NCBI RefSeq assembly: GCF_000252445.1
Contig: NC_017790.1
Coordinates: 2,090,501-2,154,500 of the forward strand
Source of the DNA: Deinococcus gobiensis I-0
Lineage (GTDB): Bacteria > Deinococcota > Deinococci > Deinococcales > Deinococcaceae
DNA length: 64,000 bases
Direction: 5' to 3'
Position numbers and translations under genes: made by a program
The notes under the pieces: generated by a model
Databases searched by the model: none
Told to the model about the DNA's origin: nothing
What the model saw: only the letters and a program-made list of their open reading frames with translations
Part shown: positions 25,483-33,268 of the stretch, piece by piece
Layout of the letters: each line of letters starts with the position of its first letter
Numbering within the stretch: position 1 is the stretch's first letter

Positions 25483-26199
25483 GTGGACCTCGCGCAGCGG
25501 CTTGCGCTGGATTTCAGGGCCAGCGACCTGGGCGACACCTCGGACCAGTTCACCGCCCGGCTGGGCTACGTGGTCCAGCAGGCCGAGGCGCGCGGCACCG
25601 CCTCGGAAGCCCAGCAGGAGGCTGGGGCGCGATACGTGCTTCTCGGCGCGCAGCTCCGGCAGCTCACGCGCAAGGCCGAGCGGCTCAAGGCGGCGAGCGG
25701 GGCGGAGGTGCAACAGGATCTCGCCACCCTCATCGCTGAGGTCCGAGCCCAGATGAAAGAGCAGCTCACGGCTTCTGGCCTTGGGCCGGCCCCAAAGCCC
25801 CGCCGGGGGCAGCACTTCGACCGAGATGGAGGTGACCTACTGATGGACGACCTGAGTCTGGACATGCAGGCCCTCCAACAGGAGTTCCAGGGGGCGCTGG
25901 GCGAGAACGCGGGCTTTCTCTACCCGTACACGAAGCTGGCGCCCACCGGCGGTCCTGCCTTCCAGGGCAGTGTCTGGCCCGCTGATCCCCGGAGTCGGGC
26001 CTATGCCCATGCGGTGAGCACGGTGCCCGAGCTGGCTCAGGCAGACGTGAGGTTCCTGACCGTGGCACCGGGGCAGGAAGCACCCGGCGAGGGTGCGCGG
26101 ATTCCGTTCGACGGCGGGACGCTGACCCTGCACTTCTGGGGGCAGGTGGATCCACTGAGCGGCGAGAGCATCGGTGCGTGTTCCTGGGTGGCGGGGTGA
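25483..26199 (+). CDS. Head-tail connector region protein
   Basis: 238 residues from GTG 25483. The N-terminal half is helical (D-F-R-A-S-D-L-G-D-T-S-D-Q-F-T-A-R-L) like connector proteins; the C-terminal half is beta-rich. An internal ATG at 25843 preceded by GGAGGTGA could give a second, C-terminal product. Order after the capsid suggests an adaptor. Confidence 0.5.
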   Translation: MDLAQRLALDFRASDLGDTSDQFTARLGYVVQQAEARGTASEAQQEAGARYVLLGAQLRQLTRKAERLKAASGAEVQQDLATLIAEVRAQMKEQLTASGLGPAPKPRRGQHFDRDGGDLLMDDLSLDMQALQQEFQGALGENAGFLYPYTKLAPTGGPAFQGSVWPADPRSRAYAHAVSTVPELAQADVRFLTVAPGQEAPGEGARIPFDGGTLTLHFWGQVDPLSGESIGACSWVAG

Positions 26200-26624
26200 G
26201 CATCGCCACCGATCTGCACACCCGACTGCGCGCTGCGCTGCCCCCCGAGGTACCTGTGCTGCCCCCCGAGGACCTTGAGATGCCCAAGGGGGGCCGCAAG
26301 CCTGGGCAGGCGGCGGGGCTGGTCGGGTACCTCACGCAGCATCCCCAGGGATACGTGCAGGTTGAGGAACCTCTGCCCATCTCGGCCAACAGTGTCACCG
26401 CCACTTTCTGGGTGGCCGTGGCCGCCACTGCCGCCTCACCCACCACCGCCGCCGCCCTGGCCCTCTTGGTGCGCCGCGCTCTGGCCGGCAGCCCCAGGGA
26501 CCCCGGCCCCTATCCCCAGGTCACCCCCGCTGAGGCTGTCCAGCTCAGCCCCGGTGTCTGGACCATCCGCCCGACCTACCAAGTCCTCACCGTGGACGGC
26601 ATGTCCACCGCACTCCAGGAGTAA
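26196..26624 (+). CDS. Tail terminator/completion-like protein
   Basis: 142 residues from a GTG overlapping the previous stop. The size, the beta-rich C-terminus (V-W-T-I-R-P-T-Y-Q-V-L-T-V-D-G) and the position just before the tail tube gene fit a tail terminator, the ring that caps the tail and joins it to the head. No direct sequence match recognised. Confidence 0.45.
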   Translation: MSIATDLHTRLRAALPPEVPVLPPEDLEMPKGGRKPGQAAGLVGYLTQHPQGYVQVEEPLPISANSVTATFWVAVAATAASPTTAAALALLVRRALAGSPRDPGPYPQVTPAEAVQLSPGVWTIRPTYQVLTVDGMSTALQE

Positions 26625-26626
26625 CC

Positions 26627-27292
26627 ATGTCCCTCGTTGTCGTCAACACCGCCACTGCCCTGCTCGCCGCCAACCTCAGCAAGGAAGGCCGGCAGGTCCT
26701 CTTCTCGCCGGTTGACCTGTTCAGCGGCATCTCGGCCGGTGACTTCGCCGACCTCGGGTACTTCCCGGCCGACGCGACCATCGCCCCCACCAGCAACATC
26801 ACCCGCACGCCGGTCACGGCCCAGAACCGCGAAGGCGGCGCGCCGGTCACGCTGGCCAATCCGGTCACCGAGATTGAGGTCACCTACGAGATCCCGGTGC
26901 TGACCCCCGACGACCTGATCCGCGACCTGCACGGCGGCACCCCGGCCACGGCCATCACGACCGGGCCGCTGGCTGGCACGAAGGTCAGCCCCTTCAACCC
27001 CGGCGCGTCGCTGCTGGGCCGCATGATCGTGATCAGCAAGCGCGGCAACAGCAACATCGTGCGCGTCGCGTGGCACCCCCGCGCGTTCCTCCAGAGCAAC
27101 GGCTTCGGCGACTCGCAGGACAACGACACGGCGCTGTTCACGGTCAGCCTCCAGGCCTTCGACTACACGCCGGGTACGGAACTGTCGGCCTACGACGCGC
27201 AGATCACGCAGTACGGCGCCCTGTTCTCGGTGCCACGCGAGAAGCTGTCGGCGCTGCTGGACATCCTGGCCGAGGAAGCCCTCCCGGCCTGA
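26627..27292 (+). CDS. Major tail tube protein
   Basis: 221 residues from ATG 26627. Mostly beta structure, with an N-terminal region of normal tube type (L-F-S-P-V-D-L-F-S-G-I) and A-L-F-T-V-S-L-Q-A-F-D-Y in the second half, a common tail-tube feature. It precedes the chaperone genes, which is the fixed gene order in siphoviruses. There is no sheath gene. Confidence 0.65.
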   Translation: MSLVVVNTATALLAANLSKEGRQVLFSPVDLFSGISAGDFADLGYFPADATIAPTSNITRTPVTAQNREGGAPVTLANPVTEIEVTYEIPVLTPDDLIRDLHGGTPATAITTGPLAGTKVSPFNPGASLLGRMIVISKRGNSNIVRVAWHPRAFLQSNGFGDSQDNDTALFTVSLQAFDYTPGTELSAYDAQITQYGALFSVPREKLSALLDILAEEALPA

Positions 27293-27301
27293 GCCCTCAC
27301 C

Positions 27302-27325
27302 GGGCTGCCCTCCTGGGCGGCCCAC
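27302..27325 (+). terminator. Hairpin after tail tube gene
   Basis: GGGCTGCC and GGCGGCCC pair with one G-T pair around a short loop. It may limit read-through from the highly expressed tube gene into the chaperones. Confidence 0.45.
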
Positions 27326-27360
27326 CCCAACACGAGATTCCTATTTTCTGGAGGCTGGGC

Positions 27361-27750
27361 ATGGACTCTATTCGGCGAACCATCGTGCTCAGCACGGGGC
27401 CAGTCACCCTCTGCGCCTGGGGCGCAGGAGCGGCAGACGGCCACCTGATCGACCTGTTTACCCTCACCGCCACGCTGGGCGAGCTGCGGCGGGAGGCCCT
27501 CGCCTATGAGGCCGACGCTGTAGAGCCGCAGGTGTGGGCCGCGTTCTGGCGGCTCACGGCGGCGAGCGTGGCGCGGGGCAGCGCATTGGCGGGCCCGCTG
27601 CCCTGGCCTGACGTCCTGGCCGTGCTGGACACGCTGTGGGACCTGAACGACGTGGAGGAAGCCGAGGGAAAACTGGGGGGCCTGACGCGGCGACTGGAGC
27701 AAGCCAGGGCGCGTCAGGCCCCCCAGACGACACCCTCGACGAACAGGTGA
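27361..27750 (+). CDS. Tail assembly chaperone (G-type)
   Basis: 129 residues from ATG 27361. Helical, small and encoded between tail tube and tape measure, as lambda gpG is. Its 3' end overlaps the next frame by over 100 bases, and a -1 slippery site lies in the overlap, so some ribosomes make a longer G-T fusion. It should coat the tape measure protein during tail assembly and not be part of the virion. Confidence 0.7.
   Translation: MDSIRRTIVLSTGPVTLCAWGAGAADGHLIDLFTLTATLGELRREALAYEADAVEPQVWAAFWRLTAASVARGSALAGPLPWPDVLAVLDTLWDLNDVEEAEGKLGGLTRRLEQARARQAPQTTPSTNR
27666..27681 (+). promoter_or_regulatory. Programmed -1 frameshift site
   Basis: In the frame of the G gene the codons GAG-GGA-AAA give the heptamer G-GGA-AAA at 27666-27672, of the X-XXY-YYZ form and one base different from lambda's GGGAAAG. 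Nine bases on, CTG-GGG-GGC gives a second possible heptamer, GGGGGGC (27675-27681). A -1 slip at either enters the open frame that continues to 28103. Confidence 0.75.
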
Positions 27751-28103
27751 TCCGGGAGTTCGGCGCAGCGGCCTATGCCGAGGTCATGACCTGGCCGCGC
27801 CGCCTGATCCTGCGGGCCATCGAGATTGAGCGCGAGCGACAGGCAGCCCAGCGAGAGGCCTTCCTGACCGACGTAGGCATGGGGGACCAGATGGACCTGG
27901 GCCGGCGGTACGTGGACCCGAAAGCCAAGAAGGACACCGGCGGGGCGTACTACGATCTCTCGCCCTTCAACCGCCACCGGGACGCCCTGGCCCGCATGGC
28001 GCGGCCATGGGAATACACGCCCGAGGCCGTGCAGGAGCGCCGTGAGGCGGCCGAGGATGCCCTCTGGCAGAAGTTCCAGGAAGTGGGAGGGATGCGCGCA
28101 TGA
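27672..28103 (+). CDS. Tail assembly chaperone T-part (by -1 frameshift)
   Basis: This frame has no good ribosome site of its own and is best read as the C-terminal part of a fusion begun at 27361: about 104 residues of G followed by T-G-G-P-D-A-A-T-G-A-S. It continues with V-I-R-E-F-G-A-A-A-Y-A-E-V-M-T-W-P and a helical region ending Q-E-V-G-G-M-R-A. In lambda the equivalent gpGT recruits the tail tube protein to the tape measure. Its end overlaps the next gene by ATGA. Confidence 0.7.
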   Translation, partial: TGGPDAATGASQGASGPPDDTLDEQVIREFGAAAYAEVMTWPRRLILRAIEIERERQAAQREAFLTDVGMGDQMDLGRRYVDPKAKKDTGGAYYDLSPFNRHRDALARMARPWEYTPEAVQERREAAEDALWQKFQEVGGMRA

Positions 28104-28567
28104 TCAAGCTGGATGGTCGCAGACTGACGAACGCCCTGGTCAAGCTCGAGCAGGCCTGCGACGCCATGCCGCAGATCGCGGAGACGGTGAGGGCGGAGGC
28201 GCTGGGGCATCTCATTCTGGGGGCGCGGGTCAATATCTACTCCACCACCCCCGGGGCGTACCGCCGGTCACAGGATCTCCTGCGGGGTCTGGATACCCGC
28301 AGCCGGGCCAGCCGCAACCGAGCGAGCGTGACCGTGCTGAACACCGTGGAGTACGCGGTCTATGTGGAGACGGGCCAGGACAGCATGAGTCTGGCGCAGC
28401 TGCAACAGCTGGCGCTCCTACAGAACAACCCCGCGGACCCCCTGAGCCTGGGGCGCAGTGGGGTGAACTGGACGGCACCCGGCCCCATCGTGACCGGCGC
28501 GCAGGTCTTCGCACTCAGGCGCATGCAGGAGCTGTTCTTGTTGAGAGCGAGAGCGGCGGTGCGTTAG
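28100..28567 (+). CDS. HK97-gp10-like tail protein
   Basis: 155 residues from ATG 28100. The layout (a basic N-terminal helix, R-V-N-I-Y-S-T-T-P-G-A-Y-R-R-S, L-N-T-V-E-Y-A-V-Y-V-E-T-G) is that of the HK97 gp10 / minor-tail family that helps join tail to head. It is the last structural gene before the cargo island. Confidence 0.55.
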   Translation: MIKLDGRRLTNALVKLEQACDAMPQIAETVRAEALGHLILGARVNIYSTTPGAYRRSQDLLRGLDTRSRASRNRASVTVLNTVEYAVYVETGQDSMSLAQLQQLALLQNNPADPLSLGRSGVNWTAPGPIVTGAQVFALRRMQELFLLRARAAVR

Positions 28568-28798
28568 GGCGGGATGTCTAGCTCTGCCGTGCGCGTTTGG
28601 ACGTGCGCGCTAGTGCAGGGAGGAAATGGTGTTATCTACGTGCCTTAGGCATATGTGTCTCCCCACTACCTCACTCAAATCACAATTTATTCGCCGTAAC
28701 GGGCTACCCTCTCCCTCTTCACCAAAAGTCCTATCTTCGTAAGATCTGAGGCAGTAGAGTCGGCAAGTGACAACACGTCGCTCCAAGGGGGGTGCCAG

Positions 28799-29458
28799 AT
28801 GACCTTATCCGGAAAAACAATGAATTCCTTCCTCTTGACCGTGGGGCAGATGTCCGCACGCCAAGTAGGTGTATCGGCCCCCCCTGCTTCCGACATCCCG
28901 GGGCTGCCCCCCATACAGGAGATCCGGCGGGTACGCCTCCTGCTAGCCGAGGCTTGGCTGACTTTTGATGAGTCAACCAAGCGAGAGCTGTATGAGCAGG
29001 CCAGAGCAGCGCAGCAAGATTTTCAAAAGCCTCCCAACTTGTGGAAGCTGCTAAAGAACGCTCATCGGACTGGTCCAGCGATTATGCAAATGTTCAAGCG
29101 TAGCGGGCTGGAACAGAGCATGGATACGTTGATGGAGTATAAGCAGGAATTTAATGCATTTCTGCGGGATCTGATAGCTGCTTGGGAGAGAGATCAGGGC
29201 GGCACTATGGAGGTTCTCGGTGCTACTCCAGATGAAAGAGCCGCATTAGTAGCAGTCAAGCAGCTCAATCCCCTTGGACTCCGTAATATTGTGGTAGAGC
29301 GCAGCAGCGAGGGAGGGTTGAATCTCAAGTGCCTAGTCAACCCTGAAGTTGAGTACGAATACGAGCCGAGCCAGAAAATTGGTGTTGCCCTGATGAGTGC
29401 GGTAAATGCAGCAGGAGGCTGGGTTGATGAGATAGACTTCATCCCAGTCCATGCCTAA
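28799..29458 (+). CDS. Cargo gene, unknown protein
   Basis: 219 residues from ATG 28799, with AAGGGGGGTG upstream. Helical in the middle (E-A-W-L-T-F-D-E-S-T-K-R-E-L-Y-E-Q-A-R-A-A-Q-Q-D-F) and alpha-beta towards the end. No known motif. Base composition is less GC-rich than the tail genes. It overlaps the next gene by eight bases, so the two are probably one module. The 231 bases before it hold no gene that I can support. Confidence 0.6.
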   Translation: MTLSGKTMNSFLLTVGQMSARQVGVSAPPASDIPGLPPIQEIRRVRLLLAEAWLTFDESTKRELYEQARAAQQDFQKPPNLWKLLKNAHRTGPAIMQMFKRSGLEQSMDTLMEYKQEFNAFLRDLIAAWERDQGGTMEVLGATPDERAALVAVKQLNPLGLRNIVVERSSEGGLNLKCLVNPEVEYEYEPSQKIGVALMSAVNAAGGWVDEIDFIPVHA

Positions 29459-29837
29459 CCGGGAACGCCACCAAAAACAAGCAAAGCACAATCGGCGTTT
29501 CTTAGATACGATACCGACAGAATATCCGGATTGGTCTATCACGGTCATGATGTATGTCTGCCTGCACGGCTGTCGAGCATATATCAGCGGCGTAAGACCG
29601 GGTTACGATGCACCAGATCTCAACTACGGCAGCATACAGAGAATTCTGCAAACAGATATTCCAGATCCACAGCCTGATTTGGCATTTAGCTTCAGTCAAC
29701 TAGTAAAAATGAGCTATAAGTCGCGCTACCATTGCCAATCAGATATAGAAATTCAAAAAGTCTATAAAAATGCAGTTCAGGCATACGAAGCCACCATCAG
29801 AAAACTTGATGAGCTAGGGATCTCAACAGTACAGTGA
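29451..29837 (+). CDS. Possible HEPN-like small protein
   Basis: 128 residues from ATG 29451. The pattern H-N-R-R-F-L-D-T-I-P-T-E-Y-P-D-W-S-I-T-V-M-M-Y followed by C-L-H and a late K-S-R-Y-H resembles a family of small helical HEPN-like proteins (F-L ... Y-P-D-W ... T ... Y-A-A-L-H ... R-Y). The R-x4-6-H catalytic motif is not clear. Strongly AT-rich, unlike the phage core. With its overlapping partner upstream it may be a two-gene toxin or defence module; that is inference. Confidence 0.4.
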   Translation: MPNRERHQKQAKHNRRFLDTIPTEYPDWSITVMMYVCLHGCRAYISGVRPGYDAPDLNYGSIQRILQTDIPDPQPDLAFSFSQLVKMSYKSRYHCQSDIEIQKVYKNAVQAYEATIRKLDELGISTVQ

Positions 29838-29850
29838 AACATATCGCCAG

Positions 29851-29873
29851 CCCCCGCCCAGCGCGGGGGCGCT
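29851..29873 (+). terminator. Short terminator in cargo island
   Basis: CCCCCGC and GCGGGGG pair around five bases, followed by CGCTTCATT. A weak T run; it separates the HEPN-like module from the first TIR gene. Confidence 0.5.
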
Positions 29874-29939
29874 TCATTGGGGGTGAAACGTGCTGGTTTC
29901 TGCCCCTACTCCCGCCCCACTTGGCTACACTGGATGTCT

Positions 29940-30830
29940 ATGAAAGTCTTCCTGAGCTGGTCCGGAGAGCCCTCCAGGCAGGTTGCTAAGGCACTTAAGG
30001 GATGGATCGAATTGGTGCTGCCCGGTGTACAACCTTGGATGTCGGATAAGGACCTAGGTGCCGGAGTCCGCTGGTCCCAAGAAATCGAAGCCAGTCTCAA
30101 ACTTAGTAGCTTTGGTGTAATTTGTGTAACCGCTAGCAACAGAAATTCCCCCTGGCTTAACTTTGAAGCTGGCGCTATTTCAAATAATCTTTCAGAAAAT
30201 GGTGACTCCAAAGCTAGAGTAGTTCCCTACTTGCTAGATGTGGTGTTTAATGACATTAACGGTCCACTTTCTCAGTTTCACGGTAAACAGTCTAATAAAA
30301 GTGGCACTTGGGAGTTGGTTCAGTCGTTGAACAACCTCTCAAGTCAACCAAGGGATATTAGGCATTTGGAAAAAACATTTGAAGCATTCTGGCCTGAGCT
30401 AGAGGATATGTTAGCTGACGCTAGTGCCTTGGCTGAAAAATCTAATAATAAAAATATTAATCAAGAATCTGGCCTTAGAGATGAAGATGATAAAATGAAT
30501 GAAATGCTTACAATACTTAGAAATATTAATAACTCCCCTCCCGAGGTTGGAGCTGAGAATCTTAGCTCTAAAGTCACTCCAGCAAAAATTCGGAGTCTTG
30601 CCAATAAGCTTGGTAAAGACCTAGGCCAATCTACCGATTTAATAGAAATAAAAGCTAAAGGTAGAGAAATATCTATAATTACAGTGCCAATGACAGACGA
30701 GAGAAAGGAAGAGCTGAGGATAAGAGCACATCAGACATTAAGCGAATATACCAGCGAGAAAGTCATCATTAGATGGGCCGTCTTATTTGAAGATGGGCAT
30801 ATCGAGAGCGATGGAGTCACCTTCGCTTAA
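29940..30830 (+). CDS. TIR-domain protein, first of tandem pair
   Basis: 296 residues from ATG 29940, eight bases after TACACT. The N-terminal 150 residues form a TIR domain: M-K-V-F-L-S-W-S-G (strand A), P-W-M-S-D-K-D-L (BB-loop region), F-G-V-I-C-V-T and W-L-N-F-E-A-G-A-I, whose Glu is the expected NAD-cleaving residue. The C-terminal part is Lys/Asn-rich, with a short coiled coil and an alpha-beta end (I-I-R-W-A-V-L-F-E-D-G-H). Bacterial TIR proteins of this kind act in anti-phage defence by using NAD. No ThsA-like or SIR2 partner is next to it. The DNA is AT-rich. Confidence 0.8.
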   Translation: MKVFLSWSGEPSRQVAKALKGWIELVLPGVQPWMSDKDLGAGVRWSQEIEASLKLSSFGVICVTASNRNSPWLNFEAGAISNNLSENGDSKARVVPYLLDVVFNDINGPLSQFHGKQSNKSGTWELVQSLNNLSSQPRDIRHLEKTFEAFWPELEDMLADASALAEKSNNKNINQESGLRDEDDKMNEMLTILRNINNSPPEVGAENLSSKVTPAKIRSLANKLGKDLGQSTDLIEIKAKGREISIITVPMTDERKEELRIRAHQTLSEYTSEKVIIRWAVLFEDGHIESDGVTFA

Positions 30831-30885
30831 TATGGATTATCTCCAAAAATCTAAACAGCCAAGATGGCCGCCATAGAGAAAAATC

Positions 30886-30912
30886 GAAGCCCTCGCATCA
30901 TGCGGGGCTTTC
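30886..30912 (+). terminator. Terminator between TIR genes
   Basis: GAAGCCCTCGCA and TGCGGGGCTTTC pair (one T-G) around a three-base loop, ending in CTTTC. Confidence 0.65.
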
Positions 30913-30979
30913 AATTGGAGGTGAGATCGTGCTGATTTCTGCCCCGACCCCTACTCCACCCTGGATACACTGGAGGCCA

Positions 30980-31927
30980 ATGAAAGTCTTCCTGAGCTGG
31001 TCGAAGGAGCCGTCAAAAAGCATCGCCACCTTCCTGCGCGGGTGGTTGACGGACGTGATCCAGAGCCTCGAACCCTGGATGTCCGGCGAGGACATCCCAG
31101 TGGGCGACCGATGGGCTAACCAGATTTCTGGTGAGCTAGAGAGCCGGAACTACGGCATTCTGATCCTCACGCCAGAGAACCAGTTCCAGCCCTGGATCAA
31201 CTACGAAGCTGGAGCGCTCTCTAAGATGGTCGGCTCTAGCCGGGTCATCCCCTACACCTTCGGTTTCAAACCTGCCGATGTCAGCAGCTCGCCGCTAACC
31301 GCCTTCCAGGGGGTAGAGGCGAACGAGGACGGCACATGGCGGATGCTGGTCGAAATCAACAAAGGGCTTCCCGTCCCCCTGGCTGAGCCGCAGCTCCGGC
31401 GCGCCTTTGAGAAGAATTGGGGTGACTTGGACGCGGAGTTGAAGCGGGTAGCCGAAGTAGAGGCAAAGCGGGAGAAAGCCAATCCGGGTACTACCCCGCC
31501 GCCCAGATCGGATAGCGACAAGCTGGACGAGATGCTGCCTCTCCTTAGACAGATTGCCCAGCAGACTAAGGAATCTCCAGAAGACAGATATAGACGAGCG
31601 CGAGGGCAAAGGAATATAGATACTACCGCAGAAAAAATAGCCCTGGCTTTTAAATCAAGACCGACTATAAGTTTAGATGTTCCCAAAGCTTATACAAACG
31701 GAGACGACATAGAAATTCGTATTAATTCTATTCTTGCAGAGATATCCAAAAATGAACTTCCTATATTTCTGAATAGAGTTATTAACAATAACGGTATTTC
31801 CGAAATGCACTTCACCATTATGGCAAGTGATGCCAAGAGCTACGATAAGTATAGAGCTTGGCTAGGAAGTATTTGCGAGGCTCATAATAATTCAAGAATG
31901 CGATTAGTCATAACCAATGAGCAATAG
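30980..31927 (+). CDS. TIR-domain protein, second of tandem pair
   Basis: 315 residues from ATG 30980; an in-frame GTG at 30929 with GGAGGTGA upstream would add 17 residues. The TIR part closely follows its neighbour (M-K-V-F-L-S-W-S-K-E-P-S, E-P-W-M-S-G-E-D-I, I-N-Y-E-A-G-A-L-S with the catalytic Glu). The C-terminal half differs fully: K-L-D-E-M-L-P-L-L-R-Q-I is shared, but the end is a separate alpha-beta domain. The first half is GC-rich and the last third AT-rich, as if two sources were joined. Likely NAD-consuming defence effector with its own sensor domain. Confidence 0.8.
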   Translation: MKVFLSWSKEPSKSIATFLRGWLTDVIQSLEPWMSGEDIPVGDRWANQISGELESRNYGILILTPENQFQPWINYEAGALSKMVGSSRVIPYTFGFKPADVSSSPLTAFQGVEANEDGTWRMLVEINKGLPVPLAEPQLRRAFEKNWGDLDAELKRVAEVEAKREKANPGTTPPPRSDSDKLDEMLPLLRQIAQQTKESPEDRYRRARGQRNIDTTAEKIALAFKSRPTISLDVPKAYTNGDDIEIRINSILAEISKNELPIFLNRVINNNGISEMHFTIMASDAKSYDKYRAWLGSICEAHNNSRMRLVITNEQ

Positions 31928-31931
31928 CTAG

Positions 31932-31957
31932 AAGCCCTCAGCCAATGCTGGGGGCTT
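31932..31957 (+). terminator. Terminator after second TIR gene
   Basis: AAGCCCTCAGC pairs with GCTGGGGGCTT around a four-base loop, followed by TTCC. Confidence 0.6.
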
Positions 31958-32005
31958 TCCATTGGACAGGCAAATCACTTAACCACGGAAATACAGGAGA
32001 AAATT

Positions 32006-32218
32006 TTATGGCTCTATCGGCTCCAGCTTCACGCGCACCCCCAAGAACTCGAACAGCTCCAGGGCAGTGTCCGTGAGCAGTGCTTTTTTACCCGTGAAGT
32101 AGGGATTCACGGCCTGCCGACTGGCCCCTTTGAAGGTTGCAAATTCGGCCTGAGTTTTGCCAGCCCGGCGCATGGCTTGTTCCAGCTCTCCGATCAGTTC
32201 TGCTTCGATATGCCTCAC
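32006..32218 (-). CDS. Small XRE repressor
   Basis: 70 residues from GTG 32218. The helix-turn-helix is G-K-T-Q-A-E-F-A-T-F-K-G-A-S-R-Q-A-V-N-P-Y-F. AGGAGG overlaps the GTG, so the start may be slightly off. It is divergent from the 32349 operon, and a perfect 18-bp palindrome between them carries both -35 boxes, so it probably represses itself and that operon. It resembles antitoxin-type or cargo-type repressors. Confidence 0.7.
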   Translation of the reverse strand: MRHIEAELIGELEQAMRRAGKTQAEFATFKGASRQAVNPYFTGKKALLTDTALELFEFLGVRVKLEPIEP

Positions 32219-32234
32219 CTCCTAACTGTAAATA

Positions 32235-32280
32235 TCGTAAACCTCAAGGGTTGACATGTCAACCCAGCGGGTTTACTATG
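32235..32280. promoter_or_regulatory. Divergent promoters sharing a palindromic -35 operator
   Basis: The perfect palindrome GGGTTGACATGTCAACCC (32249-32266) contains TTGACA on both strands. Rightward: TTGACA 32252-32257, 17 bases, TACTAT 32275-32280. Leftward: TTGACA 32263-32258, 17 bases, TACGAT 32240-32235. A second inverted repeat, GTAAACC at 32238-32244 and GGTTTAC at 32271-32277, brackets it. One bound dimer would close both promoters. Confidence 0.8.
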
Positions 32281-32348
32281 AGGGCAGCAGAAAAGGGGTC
32301 CTTCCGACCAAAGATGAACCCCCTTCTCTGCGACCCCTGGAGGTCTGT

Positions 32349-32792
32349 ATGAAGTATGACGCGCAGCAGCAAAAAGTTCCCGCCCCTGGCACCTACCGCG
32401 TGTTCAATGCCCTGAGCTACACCCAGCAGGAGCTGCATGTGGATGCCAGCGGGGCCGACATGTACGCCGCCGCTACGGGTATCTACCCGGCCACCTTCCT
32501 GCGCCGCGTCACCCTCGACGATGTGGCCGCCGTGCTGGACTGCCCGCTGACGAAGGTCTACAGCTTCACCCCTGCCCCGGTGCCCGTGCCTACCATCGGC
32601 AAGCCCGCCGCGCGCGAGCTGCACCGCGAGCTGGGCCGCGCAGGCATCCCCGCCAAAGAGCACTACGGTTACGCCTCAGCCGCCCTCGACCTCCCCGTCT
32701 ACAGCCTCGCCCTACTCACTCCCGACCAGTTAGACGCCGTGCTCACCTTCCTCGACTTCACCCACGGCGCACACGGTGAGGCGGCTGCATGA
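32349..32792 (+). CDS. Hypothetical protein of repressor-controlled operon
   Basis: 147 residues from ATG 32349 (TGGAGG upstream), about 60 bases after the predicted transcript start. Alpha-beta, with Y-R-V-F-N-A-L-S-Y-T-Q-Q-E-L-H-V and L-L-T-P-D-Q-L-D-A-V-L-T-F-L. No known family. First of three overlapping genes under the palindromic operator. Confidence 0.6.
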   Translation: MKYDAQQQKVPAPGTYRVFNALSYTQQELHVDASGADMYAAATGIYPATFLRRVTLDDVAAVLDCPLTKVYSFTPAPVPVPTIGKPAARELHRELGRAGIPAKEHYGYASAALDLPVYSLALLTPDQLDAVLTFLDFTHGAHGEAAA

Positions 32793-33268
32793 CCCCCACC
32801 CTCCTGCCCTCCCTCAGCCTCCTCCCCATCTGGGCACGACTCCACACCACCGCTCCCAAGCTCTTCCCTGAGTGGGGCAGTGATGTACCCACGCCCCTGC
32901 GCCTGAACTGGGACGCCCTGGGCAGCACTGACCCCGACCACGCCACCCTGGAAGTGCTGGGCTTACTGCGCGCCCTGGGGCTGGGCTGGGCCTGGGATAC
33001 CCGGCACGGCGAGTTAGCCGTACAGGATGCTCAGGGCAGCTACGGTTACCACGGCACCCTCCCCCGTCACCTCGACACTCATATGGTCTTGCTGGATGGG
33101 CTGGCCGACCTCCTCACCGACTTTCCCGAACTGGGCGAGCCAGACCTCTGGCTGGACGGCGTGCCCCTGCGCCGCCCCGAGTTGGCCTGGACGGCAGACG
33201 GCTGGACGATGGACGGGCAGCTCATCCTTCCAGTAGAGCCTCGCCCGGTAGCTGAGGGCTGGGCGTGA
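32789..33268 (+). CDS. Hypothetical protein of the same operon
   Basis: 159 residues from ATG 32789, overlapping the previous stop by four bases. Rich in Leu, Trp and Asp (L-G-L-G-W-A-W-D-T-R-H-G, L-D-G-L-A-D-L-L-T-D-F-P). No motif recognised. Confidence 0.6.
   Translation: MTPTLLPSLSLLPIWARLHTTAPKLFPEWGSDVPTPLRLNWDALGSTDPDHATLEVLGLLRALGLGWAWDTRHGELAVQDAQGSYGYHGTLPRHLDTHMVLLDGLADLLTDFPELGEPDLWLDGVPLRRPELAWTADGWTMDGQLILPVEPRPVAEGWA

Noticed and set aside
29940..31927. Thoeris defence system
   Set aside because: Only TIR proteins are present; no ThsA-like SIR2/macro or SLOG protein is encoded nearby.
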